In this document: piece by piece, positions 34,999 through 43,604 of the stretch
Numbering within the stretch: position 1 is the stretch's first letter
Layout of the letters: each line of letters begins with the position of its first letter
Source: Rhizobium rhizogenes NBRC 13257
GTDB lineage: Bacteria; Pseudomonadota; Alphaproteobacteria; Rhizobiales; Rhizobiaceae
Direction: 5' to 3'
DNA length: 64,000 nt
Assembly: GCF_000696095.1 (NCBI RefSeq)
Contig: NZ_BAYX01000007.1
Coordinates: forward strand, 411,719-475,718
The notes under the pieces: generated by a model
The model's database searches: none
Told to the model about the DNA's origin: nothing
Seen by the model: the letters and a program-made list of their open reading frames with translations, nothing else
Translations under genes and position numbers: made by a program

Positions 34999-35803
34999 TC
35001 GCGGCCAACGCGCCTCCCTGCCCCTGAAGACCGCCGCCGCCTGCGGCCTGCTCTTCCTGCATCTGCCGATCCTCTTGATCTTCGTCTATGCCTTCACGAC
35101 GGAAGAGAAGAGCTATCAGTGGCCGCCGCCGGGCTTCACGCTGCAATGGTTCGGCATTGCCTGGAACCGGCCGGACGTCTGGTCGTCGCTGGCGCTGTCC
35201 GTGCAGGTGGCGACCATCGCGACCGCAATCGCCCTGGTGCTCGGCACGCTCTGCGCCGCCGCCGTCAGCCAGACGAAGTTCTTCGGCCGTGAGGCAATCT
35301 CGCTGCTGGTCATCCTGCCGATTGCACTGCCCGGTATCATCACCGGCATCGCGCTGCGCTCGGCCTTCAGCCTGTTCGACATTCCCTTCTCGGTCTGGAC
35401 CATCGTTCTCGGCCACGCCACCTTCTGCGTCGTCGTGGTCTATAACAATGCGGTCGCCCGCTTCCGCCGCACCTCCGGTTCGCTGATCGAAGCCTCGATG
35501 GACCTTGGCGCCGATGGTTTCCAGACCTTCCGCCATGTCATCCTGCCGAATATCGGCACGGCGCTGCTGGCAGGCGGCATGCTCGCCTTCGCCTTGTCCT
35601 TCGATGAGGTCATCGTCACCACCTTCACCGGCGGCCAGCAGATGACCTTGCCGATCTGGATGCTGCAGGAACTCATTCGCCCGCGCCAGCGCCCTGTCAC
35701 CAATGTCGTCGCCATGGTCGTGGTGCTCGTCACCTTCCTGCCGATCCTGGCAGCCTATTATCTTACCCGCGACGGCGACCAGATCGCCGGCGGCGGCAAA
35801 TAA
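34988..35803 (+). CDS. ABC transporter permease, PotC type
   Basis: 271 residues with six membrane segments and the contact loop EASMDLGADGFQTFRHVILP. It starts at ATG 34988 inside the end of the PotB-type gene. Together with that protein it forms the inner-membrane channel of the polyamine-type importer. Confidence 0.92.
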   Translation: MRSDRGQRASLPLKTAAACGLLFLHLPILLIFVYAFTTEEKSYQWPPPGFTLQWFGIAWNRPDVWSSLALSVQVATIATAIALVLGTLCAAAVSQTKFFGREAISLLVILPIALPGIITGIALRSAFSLFDIPFSVWTIVLGHATFCVVVVYNNAVARFRRTSGSLIEASMDLGADGFQTFRHVILPNIGTALLAGGMLAFALSFDEVIVTTFTGGQQMTLPIWMLQELIRPRQRPVTNVVAMVVVLVTFLPILAAYYLTRDGDQIAGGGK

Positions 35804-35815
35804 AGGGAGATTATT

Positions 35816-37243
35816 ATGGACACCCAGATGCTGATCGGCTCCCGCTTCGAGGCCGGCACGGAGACGGAAGAGCATATCCTCAACCCGAAGACCGGCGAGA
35901 CCGTGCTCAACCTGCCTGAGGCGTCACTCGGCCAGATCGATGCCGCCGTCGACGCCGCCGAAAAAGCCTTCACGAGCTGGTCGCAGACGACGCCCGGCCA
36001 ACGCTCCGCCTATCTGCTGAAGATCGCCGACGCCATCGAAAGAGAGGCCGAAGGCTTCGCGGCACTGGAAGCGCTCAACTGTGGCAAGCCGATCAACGCC
36101 GTCCTCAATGACGAAATCCCCGCCATCGTCGATTGCTACCGCTTCTTCGCCGGCGCGGTACGCAACCTGCATGGCCCGGTCGCCGGCGAATATCTGCCCG
36201 GCCACACCTCGATGATCCGCCGCGACCCGATCGGCATTGTCGGCTCGATCGCGCCGTGGAACTATCCGCTGATGATGATGGCCTGGAAACTGGCCCCGGC
36301 GATTGCCGGCGGCAACACCGTCGTCTTCAAACCCTCCGAACAGACGCCGCTGACGGCGTTGAAGATGGCAAAGCTGCTGGCAGACATCCTGCCCGAAGGC
36401 GTCGTCAACGTCATCCTCGGACGTGGCGAAAGCGTCGGCAACGCGCTGATCAACCATCCGAAGATCGGCATGGTCTCCATCACCGGCGATGTCGCGACGG
36501 GTAAAAAGGTATTGCAGGCCGCTGCCAAGACAGTGAAGCGCACGCATCTCGAACTTGGCGGCAAGGCCCCGGTCATCGTCTTCGATGATGCCGACATCGA
36601 TGCCGTGGTCTCCGGCATCCGGACCTTCGGCTATTACAATGCCGGCCAGGACTGCACCGCCGCTTGCCGCATCTACGCCGACGCCAAGGTCTACGACAAT
36701 TTCGTCGCGGATCTCACCTCCGCCGTCTCGAGTATCAAGTTCAACCTCGCCGACGACACCGAAAACGAGATCGGGCCGCTGATTTCCAAGCGCCAGCGCG
36801 ACCGCGTCGAAAGCTTCGTCACCCGCGCCGCCGAACACAAGCATATGGAGATCACCACCGGCGGCAAGACCTCCGGCGAGCGCGGCTTCTTCTACGCCCC
36901 AACCGTGGTTGCCGGCGCGACGCAGGATGACGAGATCGTCCGCCGCGAAGTCTTCGGCCCCGTCGTCTCCGTCACCCGCTTCACGAATCCCGACGACGCC
37001 GTCGCCTGGGCCAATGACAGCGACTACGGCCTCGCCTCCTCCGTCTGGACCAAGGACGTCAGCCGCGGCATGCAGACGGCTGCCCGCCTGCAATATGGCT
37101 GCACCTGGATCAACACCCACTTCATGCTGGTCAACGAAATGCCGCATGGCGGGCTGAAGCAATCCGGCTATGGCAAGGACATGTCGGTCTACGCGTTGGA
37201 GGACTACACGGCCGTGCGGCATGTGATGATCAATCACGGGTGA
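35816..37243 (+). CDS. Gamma-aminobutyraldehyde dehydrogenase-like aldehyde dehydrogenase
   Basis: 475 residues, NAD-dependent aldehyde dehydrogenase superfamily. Catalytic Cys is in NAGQDCTAACR (C280), the general-base Glu in HLELGGK (E246), and the cofactor-site segment is APWNYPLMMMAWKLAPAI. The AGQDCTAACR signature is characteristic of PatD-type enzymes that oxidise 4-aminobutanal from putrescine to GABA. It lies 12 bp after the importer permease gene in the same operon, so imported putrescine or a similar amine is likely degraded here; the transaminase or oxidase that makes the aldehyde is not in the window. Confidence 0.9.
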   Translation: MDTQMLIGSRFEAGTETEEHILNPKTGETVLNLPEASLGQIDAAVDAAEKAFTSWSQTTPGQRSAYLLKIADAIEREAEGFAALEALNCGKPINAVLNDEIPAIVDCYRFFAGAVRNLHGPVAGEYLPGHTSMIRRDPIGIVGSIAPWNYPLMMMAWKLAPAIAGGNTVVFKPSEQTPLTALKMAKLLADILPEGVVNVILGRGESVGNALINHPKIGMVSITGDVATGKKVLQAAAKTVKRTHLELGGKAPVIVFDDADIDAVVSGIRTFGYYNAGQDCTAACRIYADAKVYDNFVADLTSAVSSIKFNLADDTENEIGPLISKRQRDRVESFVTRAAEHKHMEITTGGKTSGERGFFYAPTVVAGATQDDEIVRREVFGPVVSVTRFTNPDDAVAWANDSDYGLASSVWTKDVSRGMQTAARLQYGCTWINTHFMLVNEMPHGGLKQSGYGKDMSVYALEDYTAVRHVMINHG

Positions 37244-37265
37244 GGAGCGGTTCGGCGCAGCCGAA

Positions 37266-37290
37266 GCAATCGACCCACTGGGTCGATTGC
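37266..37290. repeat. Perfect 25-bp palindrome
   Basis: GCAATCGACCCA, a single C, then TGGGTCGATTGC. It lies 22 bp after the aldehyde dehydrogenase stop, where it could end the importer operon, but there is no T run. The flanks (GGCGCAGCCGAA) suggest a dispersed repeat. Confidence 0.6.
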
Positions 37291-37478
37291 AGCAACGAAC
37301 GCCCTGAGCCAAAGCGAAAGGCCGGCTGGTGCCGCATATACAGATCCCATTTCGCCTTAGCGGATGAGATGGGCTCTCGTAGAACGAGGCACAGCCTTCG
37401 CCTCTCGATCAGAACGGCATCGGAACAATTTCCCGTTTCAAGCGTCTCTATTGAACGCAACGCAGAGGAGATTTCCGC

Positions 37479-37652
37479 ATGCTGAAATGGGCCATTATAT
37501 TTTTCGTGATTTCCCTCATCGCCGGCTTTTTCGGCTTTTCGGGCGTTTCCGCCGCAACGGCGACAATTGCCCGTGTGCTCTTCGCGATCTTCCTGATCGT
37601 CTTCCTGGTCTTCCTGATCCTGGCCGTCATGGCTGGCAACGCCGTACTGTGA
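37479..37652 (+). CDS. DUF1328 (UPF0391) small membrane protein
   Basis: 57 residues beginning MLKWAIIFFVISLIAGFFGF, with two hydrophobic segments joined by SGVSAATATIARV. This is the well-conserved YtjA/UPF0391 family, usually 50-60 residues and often stress-associated; the molecular role is not known. GAGGAG lies eight bases before ATG 37479. It faces the DUF1345 gene that ends at 37681. Confidence 0.9.
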   Translation: MLKWAIIFFVISLIAGFFGFSGVSAATATIARVLFAIFLIVFLVFLILAVMAGNAVL

Positions 37653-37680
37653 CAATCGGCAATGCCTCGAAGGGGGCGAG

Positions 37681-38355
37681 CTATACCAGGCTCGCCCCGA
37701 CATTGATCGCCAGCGCCAGGATCGTCGTGTTGAACAGGAACGACAGGATGGAGTGCAGCAGCACCAGCTTGCGCATGCTGACCGAGGAAACGCCGATATC
37801 GGCGGTCTGAGAAGCGACACCGATGGTGAAGGAGAAATAGAGAAAGTCCCAGTAGATCGGCTCCTCCACCGGCGCGGCGAACACCAGTCCCTCCCCCTTG
37901 CCCGGCCCGCCATAAAAGCGGTGCGCGTAGTGGATGGTGAAAAGAATGTGCAGGAATGCCCAGGAGATCAGGATCGTCACGATCGCCATCGCCACGCGGA
38001 AAAACGCGACGTCGGGTGGTGCATCCTTGATGCCGAGCAGATCCAGGGCGATGCCTCCAATGCTGGCAACCGCCGCGGCGATCGACAGGAACAACAGCAA
38101 CGCATCCGAAAAATCAAGATCGGCGGAACGCTTGCGGATAAGACGCGCGTCGGCCGTCAGCATGCGATAGAGGCTGAACACGATATAGATGATGGCGGTC
38201 GCATTCCACGCAATGAGCATATTGCCCGCGTTCACTGTGCGCGAGGTCAAAAGCAGGAAAACCGCCACGCCAATCGCAATGGCGACGAGGATCACCTGGT
38301 GCTTGCGTAGCAGCACGAGGCCTCTGGAACGATGCAGCTGTCCGTCCACGCCCAT
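37681..38355 (-). CDS. DUF1345 family membrane protein
   Basis: 224 residues with five or six membrane segments and the DUF1345 features FTIHYAHRFYGG and YWDFLYFSFTIGVASQTADI. The function is unknown; the latter part resembles the pore region of small channel proteins in general form. CGGGAGAACGGC precedes ATG 38355. It is monocistronic as far as can be seen. Confidence 0.88.
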   Translation of the reverse strand: MGVDGQLHRSRGLVLLRKHQVILVAIAIGVAVFLLLTSRTVNAGNMLIAWNATAIIYIVFSLYRMLTADARLIRKRSADLDFSDALLLFLSIAAAVASIGGIALDLLGIKDAPPDVAFFRVAMAIVTILISWAFLHILFTIHYAHRFYGGPGKGEGLVFAAPVEEPIYWDFLYFSFTIGVASQTADIGVSSVSMRKLVLLHSILSFLFNTTILALAINVGASLV

Positions 38356-38412
38356 GCCGTTCTCCCGATTGCAAATCGTCTCTCAGACATCGATTCGCCG
38401 ATGAGAGTGGCA

Positions 38413-38444
38413 AATAAAAGGAGACCCCGCAATGCGGAGCCTCC
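38413..38444 (-). terminator. Terminator after the SDR gene
   Basis: On the minus strand an imperfect hairpin, with GGAG/CTCC and CCGC/GCGG as paired blocks around AAT, is followed by CTTTTATTTG. It lies 20 bp beyond the SDR stop and would end the long catabolic operon. Confidence 0.6.
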
Positions 38445-38464
38445 GATCCAAAAGAAGATGGCGC

Positions 38465-39196
38465 TCAGGCTGTCCAGCCGCCGTCGATGACGTGGATCTG
38501 GCCGGTGGTGAAGCCCGCCTCGTCGCCGGCGAGATAGGTTACCAGCGCCGCGATTTCCGTGGCCTTGGCGATGCGGCCCATCGGCTGGCGAGCAATGAAA
38601 TCGGCCATTGCCTTTTCGTAGTCGCCGGTGGCGCGCAGGCGATCATGCAGCGAAGGGCTGTCGACCGTGCCGGGGCAAATAGCATTGGCGCGGATGCCCT
38701 TGGAGACGAAATCGGCGGCGATCGACTTGGTAAGCCCGATGACGGCGGCCTTGGAGGCGCAATAGGCAAAGCGGTTCGGCACGCCTTTCACGCTGGAGGC
38801 GACAGACGCCATGTTGACGATCGAGCCCTTGCCCTTTTCCAGCATGCCCGGCAGGAAAGTGCGGCAGGTCGTGTACATCGCCTTGGCATTGAGGTTGAAG
38901 GAGAAATCCCAGTCCTTCTCTTCGCAGTCGAGGATGGTGCCGGCGTGCACGAAGCCGGCGCAATTGAAAAGCACGTCGATCGGGCCGATTTCGCTGGCGT
39001 AAGTCTTGACCGCCGCGCCGTCGAGCACGTCCAAAACATGCGTGCTGGCACCTTCCAGCGTCGAGAGCGTCTGCTCGTTAATATCGGTGGCGTAGACATG
39101 CGCGCCGAGCGAGATGAAGCGCTCCGCCGTCGCCCGGCCGATGCCTTGACCCGCCGCCGTGATGACGACCTTCTTGCCTTCCAATCCGTGACCCAT
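38465..39196 (-). CDS. Short-chain dehydrogenase, 2-keto-3-deoxy-L-fuconate dehydrogenase-like
   Basis: 243 residues. The NAD-binding loop is TAAGQGIGRA, and the catalytic residues are Y145 and K149 (YCASK) with a Ser in MASVASSV. The overall sequence resembles SDRs that oxidise 2-keto-3-deoxy-L-fuconate at C4 in the non-phosphorylative fucose pathway. ATG 39196 has AGGA eight bases upstream; a Met seven codons earlier lacks such a site. It is the last gene of the minus-strand operon with the mutarotase, dehydratase and importer genes, which supports a sugar-acid substrate. The exact sugar is not known. Confidence 0.85.
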   Translation of the reverse strand: MGHGLEGKKVVITAAGQGIGRATAERFISLGAHVYATDINEQTLSTLEGASTHVLDVLDGAAVKTYASEIGPIDVLFNCAGFVHAGTILDCEEKDWDFSFNLNAKAMYTTCRTFLPGMLEKGKGSIVNMASVASSVKGVPNRFAYCASKAAVIGLTKSIAADFVSKGIRANAICPGTVDSPSLHDRLRATGDYEKAMADFIARQPMGRIAKATEIAALVTYLAGDEAGFTTGQIHVIDGGWTA

Positions 39197-39297
39197 AATC
39201 CTGATCCTTTCCTCCATGGCTTGATTCCGATCTGGAGAAGCCCAAGGCCATCTCCGGATAAGAACAAGCAAAAACAGATAGCTAGAGCGATTCCACT

Positions 39298-40428
39298 CTA
39301 GCCTTCAAACGATTGCGCAAAGCGCCGGTTGAGTTTGTCGATGAGGACTGTATGCCGCTCTGCGGTGCGCAGTCCATGGGTAATAATGTCCGAAGCCTCA
39401 CTTTGAAACGCCATATAGCCGTCATGACGTGGCCGGACATAGGCGCCCTCCAGCGTGGCCCGCGTGTTGCGATAGAAATCGAGCGCTGGCACGTTGACGG
39501 CATCGCTGACCCAGGCATCCGAATGGCCCGGCTGGCCGTTGCTCTCGGCATAGGCACCCACCTGCACCGGCCCGCCGGCGATCCAGCGCGCAAAGGCCTT
39601 TGCCTCTTCCGGCGCCCGCGTCGCAGCCGAAACGGCAATGCCCGTACCGCCGAGCGCCGATCCATTGGGAACGCGGCCGTCGATCACCGGCATATCGGCA
39701 AAGGCGATACGCGCCGGTCGGAATCCGGCGAAAGAATAGCTGACATAGCCGTAGATGAAGGGCGTAACATCATAAGGGCTATCCATCTCCCCCATCAGGT
39801 CGAACACAGCGATGGGGTCCATGTCATAGCATCGGGCATCCATGCCACCGAGGATCCGCGCCATCCAGTCGAGCACGGCTTCGCCATCCGCCCTGGCGAT
39901 AAATTCCGGGCCTTCGATACTGCAAGACGTGCCGAGATGCGCCGCGAGGGTGAAGAAAGTCATCAGCACATGCGGCGAGCGCATCGGCAGGATCGCCCTG
40001 CCCTTTGCCGCCAGCTTGACGATCTCGGCAAGATCGGTGATCGGCCCACTCAACCGATCGGGTCGGTAAGCCTGGACTTGCGTTGCTGCGTCGATCGGGA
40101 AGGCCCATTGCCGGCCCTGCCAATGATAGCTCGGATAGGAGCGGCCGACCGTGCCGGCGGCGATGGCGGCAAGTTCGCCGGCATGCTGCGCATCGTCGAG
40201 CGGCAGCAGGCAGTTTTCGCGGGTGATCTGGCCGACATGCGGGTGATCGATGACGATCAGGTCGTAAGCGGCGGCAAGCTCTTCGACCGGAAAGGTCTCG
40301 AAATCCTGCAGCGAACGCTTTTCCCAGGCGATCTCCACACCAGTCTTTTCCAGCCAGAGCTTCGAGCAGGCCACCATCGGATCATAGCCGCGCGGATGCG
40401 ACCAGGTCATTCCCTTGAGCTTCACCAT
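39298..40428 (-). CDS. Solute-binding-protein-like protein without a signal peptide
   Basis: 376 residues with the overall pattern of family 1 extracellular solute-binding proteins (a type II binding fold; LKGMTWSHPRGYDPM, YDLIVIDHPHVGQI, SALGGTGIAVSAATRAPEEA). Its N-terminus is polar, with no signal peptide or lipobox. A lost signal sequence is unlikely, because the ATG at 40428 overlaps the stop of the upstream MaoC gene (ATGA), giving tight translational coupling. It should therefore act in the cytoplasm, perhaps as a substrate-binding partner or a ligand sensor. It is not the importer's binding protein, which is separately encoded at 46648. Function unknown. Confidence 0.8.
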   Translation of the reverse strand: MVKLKGMTWSHPRGYDPMVACSKLWLEKTGVEIAWEKRSLQDFETFPVEELAAAYDLIVIDHPHVGQITRENCLLPLDDAQHAGELAAIAAGTVGRSYPSYHWQGRQWAFPIDAATQVQAYRPDRLSGPITDLAEIVKLAAKGRAILPMRSPHVLMTFFTLAAHLGTSCSIEGPEFIARADGEAVLDWMARILGGMDARCYDMDPIAVFDLMGEMDSPYDVTPFIYGYVSYSFAGFRPARIAFADMPVIDGRVPNGSALGGTGIAVSAATRAPEEAKAFARWIAGGPVQVGAYAESNGQPGHSDAWVSDAVNVPALDFYRNTRATLEGAYVRPRHDGYMAFQSEASDIITHGLRTAERHTVLIDKLNRRFAQSFEG

Positions 40429-40880
40429 CAGCCTGCCACCTTGCGCTCAACGATCAGAATATGGTCGGCGGCGAGCACGACCTCGTCGCGCTGATTGAGC
40501 ACCTCGCAGCGCTCGACAACGCGGCCGGATGCCGGGCGCTTCGGATCGTCCTCTTTGGCCGATATCGTTACCCGTGTGCGGATCGTGTCGCCGATGTGGA
40601 CCGGCCGGATAAAGCGCAGCCGGTCGTAGCCATAAGAGAAAGCGACAGGGTTGATCAGCGAGGCCGTCAGTCCGACGCCGATCGAGAAGATCATCGTGCC
40701 ATGCGCGATACGCTGACCGCCCGGCAGTGTCTTGGCGAACTCCGCATCCATGTGATGCGGAAAGAAATCGCCGGTATGACCGGCATGGACCACGAAATCC
40801 GTCTCGGTGATCGTCCGCCCGGTCGTCACCCTGACATGGCCGAGTTCATAGTCTTCGAAATGGATCGTTTGCTCAGCCAT
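40428..40880 (-). CDS. MaoC-like dehydratase/hydratase, catalytic residues present
   Basis: 150 residues, single hotdog domain. The active-site segment TGDFFPHHMDAEFA matches the GDxxPxHxDxxFA pattern of (R)-specific enoyl-CoA hydratases, with D38 and H43 as the catalytic pair, followed by RIAHGTMIFSIGVGL. It would hydrate or dehydrate a CoA thioester. It lies three bases after the dehydrogenase gene and overlaps the next gene by ATGA. It shares SYGYDRLRFI.P..IGDTI with the MaoC-like protein encoded at 49872, in the same locus on the other strand, so the two are paralogues. Confidence 0.87.
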   Translation of the reverse strand: MAEQTIHFEDYELGHVRVTTGRTITETDFVVHAGHTGDFFPHHMDAEFAKTLPGGQRIAHGTMIFSIGVGLTASLINPVAFSYGYDRLRFIRPVHIGDTIRTRVTISAKEDDPKRPASGRVVERCEVLNQRDEVVLAADHILIVERKVAG

Positions 40881-40883
40881 TGC

Positions 40884-41957
40884 TCACGCCTTCGGAAGTT
40901 CGGCAATCGGCGTCGCCGGAGCGGCACTCGATTGATAGGCGGCTTCGACCAGCGCCATGGTCTGCCAGGCATCCTCGACGGAGCCGATCAGCTCTTTGTC
41001 CTCGCCAGAGGCGAAGCGCTGCAGATTGGCCATGCGGTTGACGAAAGCATCCGGGAACCAGGCGCCTTCGAGCTTCACCTCGACCCAGTCGCTGCCGCCA
41101 TCAGGCTTAATCCACAGCTCGTCCGGCTCGCCGCGCGGATAGTCGAGATTGACGCCGAGCTTGATATAGGCCGCACCCTTGGTGCCGGAGATGCGGAACT
41201 CGCACGCCTGGAACTTGCGGCCGAAATCATGGTCGTGATTGACCGAGAGCACGCAGCGCACCTTGTCACCATAATCAAGGATCGCGGCGGTGCGCGTCTG
41301 CGCCATCTCGTGGTTCGGATGGCCGATGGTCTTGGCATGCACGCCCAAGGGGTTGCCGAGCAGGCCGCGAATGAAATCGAGATAGTGGATCGAGTGCATG
41401 GCAATCTCGATGCGCGGTAGGCCTTTCAGAAACGGCCAGAGCCCCCAGGGTGTCGCCAGCGCCAGCCAGGCGTCGAAGTCGACGACCTCCCCGAGATAGC
41501 CTTTCTCGACCGCATCATGGAGCGCCAGCATCATCGGTGCGAAGCGAAGCTGGAAATTGACGGCCGCCTCGATATCGCGCTCGCGGCAGACCTTCAGTAT
41601 CTCCGTCGCCCCGGCAAGATCGCTACCCATCGGCTTCTGGATCAGGGCAAAGGAGCCGCGCGGCAGCTTGGCAAGAAGGGCGGCATGGGCGGCTGGCGGC
41701 GTCGCCAGGTCGAAGATCGCCCCTTCGACAGCCAGCGCCTCGGCCTCGGTGGTGAAAGCGCGGATGCCCCATTGATCCGCCAGGGCCTGCGCCTTTTCCG
41801 CATTTGGATCGTAAAGACCCACAACCGGAAAGCCACCCTTCTTGTAGGCCGGCAAATGGGCGTCGCCAACGATGCTGCCAGCACCGAAGATCACGATGGG
41901 ACGTGTGGTACTGGGCTTGGGCCACCATTGGCGGAGGGATTGGGGATCGAAGGTCAT
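40884..41957 (-). CDS. Gfo/Idh/MocA family oxidoreductase
   Basis: 357 residues with the Rossmann loop VIFGAGSIVGDAHLPAY, LIQKPMGSDL holding the conserved Lys, and the C-terminal domain with EIAMHSIHYLDFIRGLLG. It is a different subfamily from the dehydrogenases at 3489 and 24885. In this locus it is the best candidate for the first oxidation of the free sugar to a lactone, which the amidohydrolase (49004) could open; that is inference. A composite repeat lies immediately before its start, and ATG 41957 has only a weak ribosome site. Confidence 0.87.
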   Translation of the reverse strand: MTFDPQSLRQWWPKPSTTRPIVIFGAGSIVGDAHLPAYKKGGFPVVGLYDPNAEKAQALADQWGIRAFTTEAEALAVEGAIFDLATPPAAHAALLAKLPRGSFALIQKPMGSDLAGATEILKVCRERDIEAAVNFQLRFAPMMLALHDAVEKGYLGEVVDFDAWLALATPWGLWPFLKGLPRIEIAMHSIHYLDFIRGLLGNPLGVHAKTIGHPNHEMAQTRTAAILDYGDKVRCVLSVNHDHDFGRKFQACEFRISGTKGAAYIKLGVNLDYPRGEPDELWIKPDGGSDWVEVKLEGAWFPDAFVNRMANLQRFASGEDKELIGSVEDAWQTMALVEAAYQSSAAPATPIAELPKA

Positions 41958-41959
41958 TA

Positions 41960-42101
41960 CACCCTCCCCTTGAGGGGGAGGGTCGGACCGAAGGTCCGGG
42001 GTGGGGTGATCTCTCCTAGAGCAAAAAAGTCAAACATCTGCATCCCAAGCGTCACCCCCACCCGCGCGTTCCGCGCCACCTCCCGCCTCAAGGGGGAGGT
42101 G
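41960..42101. repeat. Composite palindromic intergenic element (RIME-like), copy 2
   Basis: The same chain of hairpins as at 1268-1391 recurs: CCCTCCCC/GGGGGAGGG, CGGACC/GGTCCG, CGCGCGTTCCGCGC and CACCTCCC to GGGGGAGGTG. The middle differs in sequence and length. It interrupts the catabolic operon between the mutarotase and dehydrogenase genes. Confidence 0.75.
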
Positions 42102-42131
42102 GCCGCTTCGCGGCGCGCTCCATTCCAATCT

Positions 42132-42461
42132 CTAATCATGATGAAACACCTCCTCCATCATGGCCCACCACTCACCCTCCTTGCGAGTCTCGAGCGGCTT
42201 CTGGCAGGGGATACAAACCGACCACCATTCCTGGTTCTTCGAGCTCGCCGCCATCTTGGCCATATCGGCCTCGAAATCCGTGCCGACATATTCCCAATAG
42301 CCGAAGAGCAGATTTTCCGGCTCCTTCAGGAAGATCGAATAGTTGGTGATACTGCATTCGGAGATCAGCGCCAGGACCTCCGGCCAGACGGCCGCGTGCA
42401 GGCGCTTGTATTCCTCGACCTTTGCCGGCTCCAGGCCGATCACCATCCCCATCCGCTGCAT
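42132..42461 (-). CDS. L-rhamnose/L-fucose mutarotase family protein
   Basis: 109 residues, the size of RhaM/FucM-type mutarotases (dimeric alpha-beta barrel). GMVIGLEPAKVEEYKRLHAAVWPEVL, with the conserved His and Trp-Pro, and NYSIFLKEPENLLFGYWEY are family segments. It interconverts the alpha and beta anomers of a 6-deoxy or related sugar. GGGAG lies upstream of ATG 42461. It is next to the enolase-superfamily dehydratase gene, in line with L-fucose, L-rhamnose or a similar sugar as the operon's substrate. Confidence 0.88.
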   Translation of the reverse strand: MQRMGMVIGLEPAKVEEYKRLHAAVWPEVLALISECSITNYSIFLKEPENLLFGYWEYVGTDFEADMAKMAASSKNQEWWSVCIPCQKPLETRKEGEWWAMMEEVFHHD

Positions 42462-42475
42462 GACCGTGTTCTCCC

Positions 42476-43588
42476 TCAGCCGTGGATTTCTCGGGTGAAT
42501 TCGCCGATTGAGCGCGCCTTCACGGCCTCCCAATCCCACTCGATGCCAATACCCGGCTCAGAAGGCGCAAGCGCTTTGCCGTCGACGATGTCCATGCCCT
42601 TGGTGGTGAGATCGTCGAGCTGCGGGATGTATTCGACATATTTCCCGTTCGGCACGGCGCAGACCAAGCTGACATGCAGCTCCATCAGGAAATGCGGGCA
42701 GACCGGAATGTCGAAAGCTTCCGCCGCATGTGCCACTTTCAACCAGGGCGTGACCCCGCCGACGCGGGCGACGTCGACTTGCACGATCGAGCAGGCGCCC
42801 TTCTGCATATATTCGCGGAAATGCCGGATCGAATAGATGGATTCCCCAACCGCAATCGGCGTCGGCGTCGAGCGGGTCAGGCGGATATGACCATCGAGAT
42901 CGTCGGCCGGCAGCGGCTCCTCGATCCAGGCGAGATCGAGCTCCTTCAACCGCGCGGCGCGGCGGATGGCCTCATCGACGGTAAAGCCCTGATTGCAGTC
43001 GGTCATGATCTCGAAGCCGGACCCCAGAGCCAGACGCATGGCCGACAGGCGATCATAATCCTCCGAGCCGTGCGGCTTGCCGATCTTCACCTTCGAGCCC
43101 GAGAAGCCCTTGGCCTGCGCCTGCAACGCATCCTCGACCAGGGCTTGTTTGTCGATATGCAGCCAGCCCCCCTCGGTCGTATAGAGCGGGCAACGATCCC
43201 TGGCGCCGCCGGCAAGTTTCCAGAGCGGCAGGTTCTGCTTCCTGGCGCGCAGATCCCATAGCGCCGTATCGACCGCAGCAAGCGCCAGTGCGGTGATCGC
43301 GCCAATGGTCGTCGCGTGGGTGGCAAACTCCATTTTATGCCAGACCGCCTCGATGCAATCGGCATCCTCGCCGATCAAGAGCGGCGCCAGATGATCGGCC
43401 AACAGCCGCATCACCGACGATCCGCCGGTGCCGATCGTATAGCTGTAGCCGGTGCCGACTGCGCCATCGCTGTCGGTGATGGTGACGATCGGCGTTTCCT
43501 GGCTAACGAAGCTCTGGATCGCATCCGTCCGCTTCACCTTCGGCGGCAGGTCGACCATGCGCAGTTCAATTTTCTCGATGCGGGCCAT
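42476..43588 (-). CDS. Mandelate racemase/enolase superfamily acid-sugar dehydratase
   Basis: 370 residues. The active site follows the mandelate racemase subgroup: K166-x-K168 in SKVKIG, metal ligands D197 (MTDCNQ), E223 (WIEEPL) and E249 (VGESIY), and the D272/H299 dyad (QVDVARVGG and CPHFL). Such enzymes remove the alpha proton of an acid sugar and eliminate water to give a 2-keto-3-deoxy acid. With a mutarotase, lactonase and SDR alongside, an L-fuconate-type substrate is likely; family members with other sugars exist. GGGAGGCGAGAC precedes ATG 43588. Confidence 0.92.
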   Translation of the reverse strand: MARIEKIELRMVDLPPKVKRTDAIQSFVSQETPIVTITDSDGAVGTGYSYTIGTGGSSVMRLLADHLAPLLIGEDADCIEAVWHKMEFATHATTIGAITALALAAVDTALWDLRARKQNLPLWKLAGGARDRCPLYTTEGGWLHIDKQALVEDALQAQAKGFSGSKVKIGKPHGSEDYDRLSAMRLALGSGFEIMTDCNQGFTVDEAIRRAARLKELDLAWIEEPLPADDLDGHIRLTRSTPTPIAVGESIYSIRHFREYMQKGACSIVQVDVARVGGVTPWLKVAHAAEAFDIPVCPHFLMELHVSLVCAVPNGKYVEYIPQLDDLTTKGMDIVDGKALAPSEPGIGIEWDWEAVKARSIGEFTREIHG

Positions 43589-43604
43589 GTCTCGCCTCCC
43601 TCGC

